From: Advenella kashmirensis WT001
Lineage (GTDB): Bacteria > Pseudomonadota > Gammaproteobacteria > Burkholderiales > Burkholderiaceae_B
Assembly (NCBI RefSeq): GCF_000219915.2
Contig: NC_017964.1
Location: 124,001 to 188,000 of the forward strand
Length of the DNA stretch: 64,000 bases
Direction: 5' to 3'
Both the position numbers and the translations under genes were made by a program. Below the pieces are notes generated by a model. The model saw only the letters and a list, made by a program, of their open reading frames with translations. It searched no databases and was not told the DNA's origin. The stretch's first letter is position 1. Each line of letters starts with the position of its first letter. Below, in pieces: positions 37,897 through 46,714 of the stretch.

Positions 37897-38986
37897 TGCA
37901 ATTTGAACACACATTTCTCGCGACCCCGGACGCAGAGACTGCCGCGATCCATGCGCGCTGGCAACAGCACAGGCGCGTCATGCGTCGCCGCCGCTGCATC
38001 GTGGCGGCACTGGCCCTGCTGGCACTGGTAGCCGCGCTTATCGATCTTTTTACCGGCAGTGCGGCGCTAACGCCGGCGCAGGTCATACAGGCTTGTGGAA
38101 CCCGGATTCGCTGACAACGCCGATGCGGGTCGTGCTGTGGCAGGTCAGGCTGCCTGTGGCGCTCATGGCGCTGCTGGTTGGCGCTGCGCTGGCCCTTGCC
38201 GGCGCTGAAATGCAAACCATTTTGAATAATCCGCTGGCCGAGCCTTTCACGCTGGGTGTTTCGTCATCGGCAGCACTGGGGGCAGCGCTGGCCATTGTGC
38301 TGGACTGGGGGGTGATTGGCAGCAACGCTAACTGGCTGGTGCCTGCCAATGCGTTTGTGTTCGCCTTGACTTCGCTCATGCTGCTGCAGCTTCTGGCGCA
38401 ATGGCGCGGCGCCCAGGCGCAGACACTGGTGCTTTTCGGGATTGCCATCGGTTTTTCTGCCGGTGCATTGCTCTCGCTGTTGCAGTTTATGGCCAGCGAA
38501 GAAGCGCTTGCGCAACTGGTGTTCTGGAGCATGGGCAGCCTTGCCCGTGCTGATTGGCAGAGTGTCGCCATTGTCGCGGCGACCCTGGCCGTGACTCTGC
38601 CATTTTCGTGGCTTGCGGCCGGTCAACTGACGGCGCTGCGTCTGGGCGAGGAGCGTGCCCGCAGTTTTGGTATTGATGTGACCTCACTGCGGCGTTGGGC
38701 GTTGGTGCGCATCAGCTTGCTTGCGGCCACTGCCGTGGCGTTCGTGGGCACGGTGGGATTTGTCGGTCTGGTCGCGCCGCATGTAGCCAGGATGATTGTC
38801 GGCGATGGGCATCGTTACCTGTTGCCGGCCAGCGTGCTGATTGGCGCAGCACTGGTTGCGCTGGCTTCTGTCGCCAGCAAGTCATTGCTGCCAGGCATTA
38901 CGCTTCCCATCGGCATTGTGACGGCGCTGGTGGGCCTGCCGGTCTTTATGGGGCTGATCCTGCGTCGCAGCGGGGGGCGGGAATGA
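37896..38986 (+). CDS. FecCD-family siderophore ABC permease (apparent frameshift)
   Basis: The product is 363 residues after repair with about ten hydrophobic segments. Motifs include LVGAALALAGAEMQTILNNPLAEPFTLGVSSSAALGAALAI, the hallmark of FecC/FecD/BtuC permeases, and FVGLVAPHVARMIVGDGHRYLLPAS near the C-terminus. The frame breaks near 38094. Adding one T to CTTGT gives VIQALWNPDSLTTPMRVVLWQVRLP. A single permease gene implies a homodimer, as in BtuC. The stop overlaps the ATPase start (ATGA). Confidence 0.88.
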
Positions 38987-39797
38987 GCGCCGGGCCGAAT
39001 CTGCATATTGAGAACCTGGGTGTTCACTACCGACAGCGTACCGTGCTTTGTGGTGTTGACCTGCATGATATCCAGCCCGGCCAGCTGATCGCGCTGGCTG
39101 GCCCCAATGCCGCCGGCAAGTCTACCCTGCTCAAGGCGATTGCGGGTCTGGTGACGGCCAGCGGGCAGATTCGTTATGGACACGAAAACTGGTCTGGCTG
39201 GTCTGCCGGCAAGCGGGTGCCCATATTGGCTTTATGCCCCAGACCGCTGCGGAAAGCAGCAACCTGACGGTACTGGAAGCCACCCTGGTGGCATTGCAGT
39301 GCGGACGGACCGGCGCGCGTAAAGATGATGAATTGACTGCCTTGCGCATGATCGAACATCTGGGGATTGGCGAGCTGGCCCTGCGCCAGCTGCAGGCGTT
39401 GTCGGGAGGCCAGCGGCAACTGGCCGCACTGGCCCAGGCCGTGGTGCGCGGCAGCCCGATCCTGTTGCTGGATGAGCCGGTCAGCGCATTGGATCTGGCG
39501 CATCAATGGCAGGTGATGAATGTGGCGCGCCGCCTGGCCAATGAAGGAAGGATTGTCATTGTTGTATTGCACGATCTGGCGCTTGCGGCGCAATGGGCAG
39601 ATAGCATCGCCATTTTGCATAACCAGCGCATACATGCATTTGGCCGCCCCAATGCCATTATTACCGATGCCCTGCTGCGGGATGTATGGGGCGTGCAGGC
39701 GCGCGTTCGTACCTGCGAGCAAGGGCGTCCTTTTGTACTTGTAGATGCTGTCACGACCGATATGAATGGCTCAGGCCGTCAGACAACCACAGGATAA
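38983..39797 (+). CDS. Siderophore ABC transporter ATP-binding protein (apparent frameshift)
   Basis: The product is 271 residues after repair. Walker A AGPNAAGKST is near residue 38, signature LSGGQRQLAALAQA near 137, and Walker B ILLLDEPVSALD follows it. The switch His is in VVLHDLALAAQWAD. The frame breaks near 39221. Adding one C to CCC gives KRVPHIGFMPQTAAESSNLTVLEATL, which restores the Q-loop. It powers the FecCD-type permease translated just upstream. Confidence 0.9.
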
Positions 39798-39800
39798 TTC

Positions 39801-40929
39801 ATGATGACTGCTTTTCAGACGAGCACAATTGTTCAGCTCGATAACGCCGAAAATGTACTGGGACAGATTCTGGCGCATCTGCACGAACACGACCTTTTTG
39901 CCGTTCGGCGGGACAATAGCTGGCAAGTGGACTATGCCGATGCAAAGATAAGCTTCACCGCGCAGGCAGATGGCCTGCATGCGCAGGTTGCAGCGCCTTC
40001 TGAGTCGTCGCTGTATGAAGGCAGAATGATGGTTTTTCATCATATTCAGGAGTTCGGCAACTGCCCACCACAGGCTATCCAATGGCAGGGTGACAATGTG
40101 AAACTCGAACGGCCCCCGGCGTTTCGCCTGATCACAGTTCAGGCCGTGTCCGAAATTGGCCCGCATATGCGCGCGTGCGATTCGGCTCTGACGATCTGGT
40201 TCGTTACGACCGTGAGGATAATATTCATTGCAAGCTCATTTTTCCGCAACCCGGTGTGCTCGATCCAGAATGGCCCACTCTGACTGCCAACGGTATGCCG
40301 AATTTTCCCAAGGGTGACAAGCGCCTGGATATACGCACCTATACGATCCGGCGCATTCATGCGCAGCAGGGGTGGTTTGAAGTAGACTTTGTGCTGCACG
40401 AGGATGCCGGCCCGGGCTCGCGCTGGGCGGCACAGGCCACCAAGGGCCAGCAAATCGGCCTTTCAGGCCCTGGCGGGCGCACTGCCAGTCCTGCCGGCTG
40501 GATGTTGCTGGCTGGTGATGAAACCGCCTTGCCGGCCATTGCACGCATCGGTGAGGCGCTGCCCGCCGCCACAACCGGTGTTGTGATCATCGAAGTGCAG
40601 ACGCCTGCCGACCAGATCCCGCTATCAATGCCGGCAGGAATGACGGTGCAATGGCTTCATCGGGCGGGCGAGCCGGCGGGTACAACGACATTGCTCAGTG
40701 ATGCCATTCAGGCATGTTCCATTGCAGCAGATGCTGACCGGTTCGTTTGGGTGGGGCAGAGTTTTCCACCGCTCAAGCGGTACGCGCCTGGCTGCGCGAT
40801 ACCGTTGGCCTGGGCAGCAAGGAACAACTGGTTGTTGCATACTGGCGTCGCGGTCTGGACGAAACACAGATGAAAAGTGCGCCGGCAAGGCAGACCGCCG
40901 AGCCGCAAGGGACGCAGGCGGGCCCATGA
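39801..40929 (+). CDS. DUF2218-siderophore-interacting (FAD) fusion protein (two apparent frameshifts)
   Basis: The product is about 376 residues after two one-base repairs. Residues 1 to about 105 match DUF2218 (TSTIVQLDNAENVLGQILAHL...), and the rest is a ViuB/YqjH-like siderophore-interacting flavoprotein. Its FAD domain has DIRTYTIRRI, and a NADPH/SIP domain has WMLLAGDETALPAIARI and VAYWRRG at the end. Breaks lie near 40173 (G to GG, MRAVRFGSDDLVRY) and 40755 (G4 to G5, WVGAEFSTAQAVRAWL). It probably reduces Fe3+-siderophore in the cytoplasm. The two domains are often separate proteins. Confidence 0.85.
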
Positions 40930-42315
40930 ACGAGTCCGCTGAAGACGGCTCGTCGCCTTCGCCTCCGCGGGGTAAGTTAGCAGTTACGGGCAAGCGGCGG
41001 CAGTGGTCCCGCATGACGCTGGATCTGGATCCGTTGATCCATTCGCCTGCCTTTCGCAGCCTGTATCTTGCCCGTTCCGTTTCCCTGCTGTCGATTGCTA
41101 TTTTAGCCGTTGCTGTTGCCTGGCAGGTGTACGCGATCAGCGGTTCGTCATTGCACGTGGCGGGTGTCAGCATCGGCCTGGCTGCGGGATCCCTGCTCGG
41201 TCTGGTTTGGGGCGGCGCCTGGCGGATCGGGGTGATCGCCGGCGTATCATGATTTGGGGGCGCAGTGGTTATGTGGCGGTGGTCGTACTGCTGTGCGCAA
41301 ACAGCCTGCGGGCAGAGCCGGGGCTGGCAGAAATCTACCTGGCAACGCTTCTGAGCGGGCTGACTAGTGGCATCAGCGCGCCGGCATTGATGGCCGCCAT
41401 GCCGCGCCTGGTGGCGCCGCATCAGTTGGCCGCGGCGGGCGCGCTTAATGCGCTGACCATGGAACTGAGCCGTCTGATCGGTCCGCTTATTGCGGGGGCG
41501 TTGCTGGCGCAGATCGGGCTGGCTGCCTGTTTTCTCGTGGTGCTGGTGGGCGCCGCACTGGTTCCCATCCTGCTTGCCCGCCTGCCGCGCAATTTGCTGC
41601 AGCCTGAAGGCCAGACAGATCGGATGCAGACAGTCAAACCACCGGTTTATGTGCAATGGCGCGACGGTTTGCTCTACGTGCGACACAACCGGATCATTGC
41701 CTGTTTACTGGGGTTGGACCTGGTCATGATGCTGTTTGCCAGTGTGCATGTATTGATGCCGCAATTGGCGCGGGAAGTATTGCAAGGCGGACCGCAAATG
41801 GTTGGTTATCTGTATGCGGCGCCGGCCTGTGGCGCCTTGCTGGTGGCGCTTACCTCGGGCTGGACGCGCCAGTTGGCCCGCCCGGGGCGACTGGTGGTAG
41901 TGTGCGCGTTGCTCTGGGGTATGGCAATTGCTTTTACCGGCGTGGCCGCTGGCGGCCTCACGCAGGGCCTGCCGTGGGGTGTGTGGCCCATACTGGTGTT
42001 TCTGGCCATGGCCGGCATGCCGATACGGCGTCCGATATTGTTCGTGGTGCCTTATTGCAGATACATACGCCGGACGCCCTGCGTGGTCGTGTTTCCGGCT
42101 TGTGGCTTTTGCAGGGCTATCTGGGGCCCGCCCTGGGCGGCTTGCAGGCTGGCGCTCTGGCCAGTGTGTGGTCACCGGGTCGCGCGCTGGTGATTGGCGG
42201 CTCGGCCTGTGCACTGGCGGTAGGCTTGTTTGCCGGCGTTTCCAGCACGGGCTTGCGCCAATCATTATGGCAAGCGGACATTAAAACCGGGACCGGGCGC
42301 AGTGAAACGGGATGA
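40926..42315 (+). CDS. MFS transporter, EntS-like siderophore exporter (two apparent frameshifts)
   Basis: The product is 463 residues after repair with 12 hydrophobic segments, resembling EntS-type exporters (AFRSLYLARSVSLLSIAILAVAVAWQVYAISGSS, LADRGDRRRIMIWG, PRLVAPHQLAAAGALNALTMELSRLIGPLIAG). Breaks lie near 41218 (CC to CCC) and 42020 (G to GG, AGMADTASDIVRGALLQ). The start overlaps the stop of the preceding gene. EntS exports newly made siderophore, but no biosynthesis genes lie here. The siderophore may be made elsewhere, or the protein may recycle emptied siderophore. Confidence 0.85.
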
Positions 42316-42375
42316 AGCGTCATAGTGTTGCGACCATAAATGGCGGCCCCGCAGGTCATGACTGGATTGATTGTG

Positions 42376-42993
42376 CTATGTCGCTTGCGATTTTTCCGGA
42401 TCGGACAGGCCGGTACTGGCAATCACCGCTGATTTGAGCGACTCGATCCATTCCTGATCGTTCACCGACTGCGCAAGAAAACCCGCACCAACCATGGCTG
42501 CAAAAAGCACCAGAATGTCCTGTTCGGACATGGCCGTTTTCCCGTCCGGTGGCCTCGCTTGCAGGGCTGCTGCACGAAAGTGCCTGTATAGCTCTTCTGT
42601 GTGCGAGCCGTACAGACCAACTGTTTCGGTGCCCGTCGCTTCGTGGCTGACATGCGGTGCAAAGGCAAGAATAGGGCAGGTTTGGCCTGCCTGTTTTTTT
42701 CTGAAATACTGCTGGATCAGCACCTGCAGGCCGCCATGTGCTGCCTCCCGATTAGTGTCGCAGGTTTGCTTCCATCGTTCCGAGGACTGTGCAAACACGG
42801 TGGACAATACCTCGTTGACCAGCGCCTCTTTTGATGCAAAGTGCCGGTAGAAGCCGCCTGCGGTCAGGCCGACCGCAGTCATGATATCTGCAATGGATAC
42901 ATTGTCCACGCCGTGCTCACGAAACAGCCTGCTGGCTGCCTTGAGAATTTCGGCGCGATTCTGTTCGGCTTGTTGCCTGGACGAGCGGCCCAT
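42376..42993 (-). CDS. TetR-family transcriptional regulator
   Basis: The product is 205 residues. The TetR helix-turn-helix is at about residues 10-55 (RAEILKAASRLFREHGVDNVSIADIMTAVGLTAGGFYRHFASKEALV), followed by a C-terminal helical ligand domain with Cys residues (GQTCPILAFAPHV). The start ATG 42993 follows GAGGAATTGT, and an alternative lies seven codons upstream. It is divergent from the MFS gene at 43320 and probably represses it. Confidence 0.87.
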   Translation of the reverse strand: MGRSSRQQAEQNRAEILKAASRLFREHGVDNVSIADIMTAVGLTAGGFYRHFASKEALVNEVLSTVFAQSSERWKQTCDTNREAAHGGLQVLIQQYFRKKQAGQTCPILAFAPHVSHEATGTETVGLYGSHTEELYRHFRAAALQARPPDGKTAMSEQDILVLFAAMVGAGFLAQSVNDQEWIESLKSAVIASTGLSDPEKSQAT

Positions 42994-43139
42994 AACAATT
43001 CCTCTTGAACACAAATGAAATGATGCGGTACGACCGAGCTACCACCCACGCTACCCGTTAAGCCACCACCATGTGGCGCAGGGATCTCTCGCCTGGTACA
43101 TTGCAGCGCGTATTGGTCGATACGCTACATCTGGCCATA

Positions 43140-43155
43140 TTGTAATAGATTACAA
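43140..43155. promoter_or_regulatory. Possible TetR operator
   Basis: TTGTAA (43140-43145), TAGA, TTACAA (43150-43155) is a perfect inverted repeat in the 326-base spacer between the divergent TetR and MFS genes. The spacer also contains an AT-rich -10-like TATAAT at about 43282. The assignment to the TetR protein is inference. Confidence 0.45.
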
Positions 43156-43319
43156 GAGACCGCTATTTATTATCCTGCAAGTGCAGCGTACTGTGCCGCA
43201 AAACAGACAAAAAATTCATCAAATAAGTTGAGGTCTGCTGATATGATGATATTCGTTGAACCTAATAATAGATTGTGTATATAATCTATTTCACTGAACT
43301 CTCTGGCAACAGGCACATT

Positions 43320-44567
43320 ATGTCTTCGGCTCCCGCGCAAACCCGACCACTTTCTGCATGGCAAATTCTGATCTGCGGGGGCTTGATTGTCACCTTTTCC
43401 ATGGGCGTGCGGCACGGCTTTGGCTTGTGGATGCAGCCCGTTATCCAGGCCAACGACTGGGGGCGCGAGACTTTTTCCTTTGCCATCGCCATTCAGAATC
43501 TGGTTTGGGGAATCACGGGCGTGTTTGCCGGCATGCTGGCGGACCGCTTCGGGGCATTCAAAGTTATTATTGCAGGTGCTATTTTGTATGCGCTGGGGCT
43601 GCTGGGCATGGCTTATACCACCTCACCGCTTACATTTACGCTCACCACTGGTGTGCTGCTTGGCATGGCACAGGCCGGCACCACCTATGCGGTGATTTTC
43701 GGGGTCATCGGCCGCAATATTCCGGTCAGTCGCCGCTCATGGGCCATGGGCGTGGCAGCGGCTGCAGGTTCCTTCGGTCAGTTCCTGATGTTGCCCGCAG
43801 AGAATATACTCATCAATTCCTTCGGCTGGCAACAAGCGCTGGTCGTTTTAAGCTGTGCGGTATTGGTGATCGTGCCGCTGGCTTTCGGGTTGCGTGAGAA
43901 GAACATGAACGTTGCTGCCGCCGGGCAGTCTTCGGCATCCGTCTTGGCCAGTCAACAAGGCATTATCCAGGCCATCCGCGAAGCATTTGCCTATCCCAGT
44001 TTCCGTCTGCTGGTGCTGGGTTATTTCGTTTGTGGTTTCCAGGTGGTCTTCATCGGGGTTCACATGCCCAGTTACCTGAAAGATGAAGGCCTGAGTGCCG
44101 AAGTAGCCAGTTATGCGCTGGCGCTGATCGGCCTGTTCAATGTGTTCGGTACATATCTGGTTGGCTCGCTCGGCCAGGTATGGCCCAAGCGTTATCTGCT
44201 GGCTTTTATCTACTCGGCACGCGGAGTGGCTATTATCGTGTTTCTGGTTGTACCCATTTCCGCAGTCAGCGTGTATATTTTCTCTGCCGTCATGGGCTTC
44301 CTGTGGCTGTCTACGGTGCCGGCCACTAATGCCATCATTGCGCAGATCTTTGGCGTTCGGCACTTTTCCATGCTGGGCGGCTTTGTCTTCTTCAGCCACC
44401 AGATAGGCTCGTTCCTGGGCGTGTGGCTGGGCGGCAAGCTATATGATATCTATGGCAGCTATGATGTGGTCTGGTATCTGGCCATCGCGCTGAGTGTGTT
44501 CGCAACATTGGTGAATCTGCCAATTAACGAAAACGCAATTGATCGCAAGCGCACGGCAATGGCATAA
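43320..44567 (+). CDS. MFS transporter (OFA/monocarboxylate-type)
   Basis: The product is 415 residues with 12 hydrophobic segments, intact. Features of the oxalate-formate/monocarboxylate group include GVRHGFGLWMQPVIQANDWGRETFSFAIAIQNLVWGITGVFAGMLADRFG and, in the second half, IGVHMPSYLKDEGLSAEVASYALALIGLFNVFGTYLVGSLGQ. ATG 43320 is chosen; an upstream in-frame codon at 43275 lacks a ribosome site. It probably moves a carboxylate and is regulated by the divergent TetR protein. Confidence 0.88.
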   Translation: MSSAPAQTRPLSAWQILICGGLIVTFSMGVRHGFGLWMQPVIQANDWGRETFSFAIAIQNLVWGITGVFAGMLADRFGAFKVIIAGAILYALGLLGMAYTTSPLTFTLTTGVLLGMAQAGTTYAVIFGVIGRNIPVSRRSWAMGVAAAAGSFGQFLMLPAENILINSFGWQQALVVLSCAVLVIVPLAFGLREKNMNVAAAGQSSASVLASQQGIIQAIREAFAYPSFRLLVLGYFVCGFQVVFIGVHMPSYLKDEGLSAEVASYALALIGLFNVFGTYLVGSLGQVWPKRYLLAFIYSARGVAIIVFLVVPISAVSVYIFSAVMGFLWLSTVPATNAIIAQIFGVRHFSMLGGFVFFSHQIGSFLGVWLGGKLYDIYGSYDVVWYLAIALSVFATLVNLPINENAIDRKRTAMA

Positions 44568-44586
44568 GCTTGCGGCGCTTGCGCTG

Positions 44587-45162
44587 CTACGGCGCCGGCC
44601 AGTAGTGCCGGTATTTGCGCCATAGCGTCGCAGCTACATGCACACCTTTGCGGCCCTGGATAGCCAGCACGCCTGTGGTGATCAGCATTGCCGCCATATG
44701 TACACCTGCAGCAGCAGATGCGAGCAGGAGAGAACCGCTGGCGGTAATCTGGCCAGCAGGTGATCCTGTCATGCACAGCGGAACGAAGGCAGGCACCAGC
44801 ATCAATCCCGTACCATGCGCGGTAGACACAACAAGTGACCAAAGCGCCAGCCCGGCTTGGCTTGCCGGTGCTGCCATCATTGGCAGCGTTTTTCTACCGA
44901 TGCAATGGATGCCGCCAAGGACAAGTAACAGGCCTATCGCAATCGCCAGTACGACGCGGTTCATGGGCAGCCCATACACAACTGCAGCGGCCACCAGCCC
45001 CAGCGAGGCCATATGGCCGATGGCAATGGGAATCAAGGCCGGTATCGCCCGCCTTTTGTCATGGCAAGCCAGCGCTGCGGCAAAGACCCAGCCCGAAGCC
45101 GGATTCATCCCATGCAGCGCGCCCGCTCCGGCAACGGCCAGCCATGGCCAAAGGTCTTGCAT
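44587..45162 (-). CDS. Membrane protein of unknown function with HGMNPASGW motif
   Basis: The product is 191 residues with five to six hydrophobic segments. It opens MQDLWPWLAVAGAGALHGMNPASGWVFAAALACHDKRR. The His-Gly-x-Asn-Pro motif resembles the first-helix motif of small NicO/UreH-like metal or thiol permeases, and further His residues lie in later helices (GHMASLG, STAHGTG, GVHMAAM). I do not recognise a precise family. It is the last gene of a four-gene minus-strand unit with a DUF899 thioredoxin-like gene and could transport a metal or a thiol-type compound. Confidence 0.65.
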   Translation of the reverse strand: MQDLWPWLAVAGAGALHGMNPASGWVFAAALACHDKRRAIPALIPIAIGHMASLGLVAAAVVYGLPMNRVVLAIAIGLLLVLGGIHCIGRKTLPMMAAPASQAGLALWSLVVSTAHGTGLMLVPAFVPLCMTGSPAGQITASGSLLLASAAAGVHMAAMLITTGVLAIQGRKGVHVAATLWRKYRHYWPAP

Positions 45163-45181
45163 ATCCGCCTCCGATTCTGGC

Positions 45182-45955
45182 TCATGTCGCAGTATGACAG
45201 CATGACGCCGTACCCGTTTCGGATAGGTCATAGCGGTCATGGTGGCGAACCCATTCCATTTTGTTTGGCACATCACGCTCGTTTCTGCCGATGGGCGTCA
45301 GATCTATCAGGCTGTAGGTGCCCATCATCACTTCCACGCCGCGGCTGTAGGTGGAATAGGTATGAAAAACAGTATTGTCGTCATCCTTATAGAAAACGCT
45401 GATGCCGGGGGCCTCTGCTTGAGGGAAATACTGGTCGCGGTAGTTGTAGTGAACTTCGCCTGTCGCCTGTTGTTGGGGCAGAAAACTGACGCCGTAATCG
45501 TAGTTGAAATCACTCTCGTTGGACGAGACCCAGTCAAATTGCCATCCCATCCGCTGGGCAAAGGGTTCAATCTGCGCCAGCGGCGCGCGTGAAATTGCTA
45601 CGAATGTGATATCGCGTTGCGCCAGATGCGCTGTCATGCCGTCCACGTGATCGGCCATGTAGGAGCAGCTTGGACAACCCTGTTCCCAGTCTGGCGCAAA
45701 CATGAAATGCTGTACGATCAATTGACGGTGCTTGCCAAACAGCGCTGATAATGTTCTTGGCCCTTCGGGCGTATCGAAAAGGTAATCCTTATCGACCCGT
45801 TCCCATGGCAAGGCGCGGCGATCGCTTGCGATACGGTCGCGCAGGCGGGTCAGCTCCCGTTCGCGCGCCAGCAATTGCTTGCGCGCAGCGATCCATTCAT
45901 CATGAGCGACCACCGCATGGCGATCGGCTGTTGTTTCTGTATAAGACATATTCAT
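45182..45955 (-). CDS. DUF899 thioredoxin-like protein
   Basis: The product is 257 residues and cytoplasmic. DUF899 features are the N-terminal helix (HDEWIAARKQLLARERELTRLRDRIASDRRALPWERV), DYLFDTPEGPRTLSALFGKHRQLIVQHFMFAPDWEQGCPSCSYMAD with a CxxC redox pair, and the late block GISVFYKDDDNTVFHTYSTYSRGVEVMMGTYSLIDLTPIGR. ATG 45955 follows GGGAGCACG. The gene lies between the propeller and the membrane protein. The redox partner and role are unknown. Confidence 0.87.
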   Translation of the reverse strand: MNMSYTETTADRHAVVAHDEWIAARKQLLARERELTRLRDRIASDRRALPWERVDKDYLFDTPEGPRTLSALFGKHRQLIVQHFMFAPDWEQGCPSCSYMADHVDGMTAHLAQRDITFVAISRAPLAQIEPFAQRMGWQFDWVSSNESDFNYDYGVSFLPQQQATGEVHYNYRDQYFPQAEAPGISVFYKDDDNTVFHTYSTYSRGVEVMMGTYSLIDLTPIGRNERDVPNKMEWVRHHDRYDLSETGTASCCHTAT

Positions 45956-46002
45956 TACGTGCTCCCTGACTCGTCGAGTCATTCTGGATAATGCAATTGC
46001 AA

Positions 46003-46668
46003 TTATTTAGGACGGCGTACGGCGCGCACTTTTCCGCTGGCGCCTCCGCCGCAGTAGAAAAGATCGGCACCATCAGATTCAAGCCCGCTGACGCCGGTGC
46101 CGGTTGGCATGATCAGTTGTTCCAGTACTGCGCCGCTGTCGGGATCGATCCGGCGTATGTCGCTTTCATCTGCCTCCCAGGTGCCATGCCAAAGCTCGTT
46201 GTCGACCCAGGTCACACCGGTGACGAAACGGTCGGACTGGATGCTGCGGATGACAGCGCCGCTCTCAGGATTGATCTGAACGATCGTGCGATTGCGATAT
46301 TGACCCACCCACAGGCTACCCTCGGCCCAGGCCAGGCCGGAGTCATTGCCATGGCCAGGTGCCGGAATGGTCGCCAGCACGCTACCGTCGGTCGGATCAA
46401 TTTTGTTGATCTGCTCACCGGTAATCTGATACAGATAGGTGCCGTCAAATGCCGTGCCTGCATCGCAGGTGCACGCCAGCTTGCGTGTGACCTGGCGCTG
46501 TGCCGGATCGAACTCGAGCAGGCTGGATCCGGTGGCGGCCCAGACGTGGTGTCCGTCAAAGGTGACGCCGTGAATGGTATCGGCATCCGGAAAGGGGCCG
46601 TATTCCTGCACGATTTGCGCGACGCTGGAGTTTGTCGCTGCTATGTCTGCGTTTGCTGAGTGCTTCAT
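46003..46668 (-). CDS. Small beta-propeller protein (Vgb/glutaminyl-cyclase-like)
   Basis: The product is 221 residues without a signal peptide. About five propeller blades carry the repeat pattern W(A/V)G-x-ID-P-x-(S/D)G (HHVWAATGSSLLEFDP, INKIDPTDGSVLATI, SLWVGQYRNRTIVQINPESGAVIRSI, IRRIDPDSGAVLEQL). It resembles streptogramin-lyase-like and glutamine-cyclotransferase-like propellers, and no catalytic set is clear. An internal Cys cluster (LACTCDAGTAFDG) and the C-terminal FYCGGGASGK are distinctive. ATG 46668 follows GGGAGACAG. It is co-oriented with the DUF899 gene, suggesting joint function. Confidence 0.78.
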   Translation of the reverse strand: MKHSANADIAATNSSVAQIVQEYGPFPDADTIHGVTFDGHHVWAATGSSLLEFDPAQRQVTRKLACTCDAGTAFDGTYLYQITGEQINKIDPTDGSVLATIPAPGHGNDSGLAWAEGSLWVGQYRNRTIVQINPESGAVIRSIQSDRFVTGVTWVDNELWHGTWEADESDIRRIDPDSGAVLEQLIMPTGTGVSGLESDGADLFYCGGGASGKVRAVRRPK

Positions 46669-46714
46669 GTCTGTCTCCCGTTGTCGTACCGCGAAGTGGT
46701 ACGTTAAGGTCATT

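Noticed and set aside
40625..41686. A 353-codon minus-strand frame.
   Set aside because: It lies antisense to the flavoreductase and MFS genes, whose family motifs are clear; its own translation is rich in His, Gln and Arg and has no domain.
44615..45205. A 196-codon plus-strand frame.
   Set aside because: It is antisense to the membrane protein of the DUF899 unit and has no coding features of its own.
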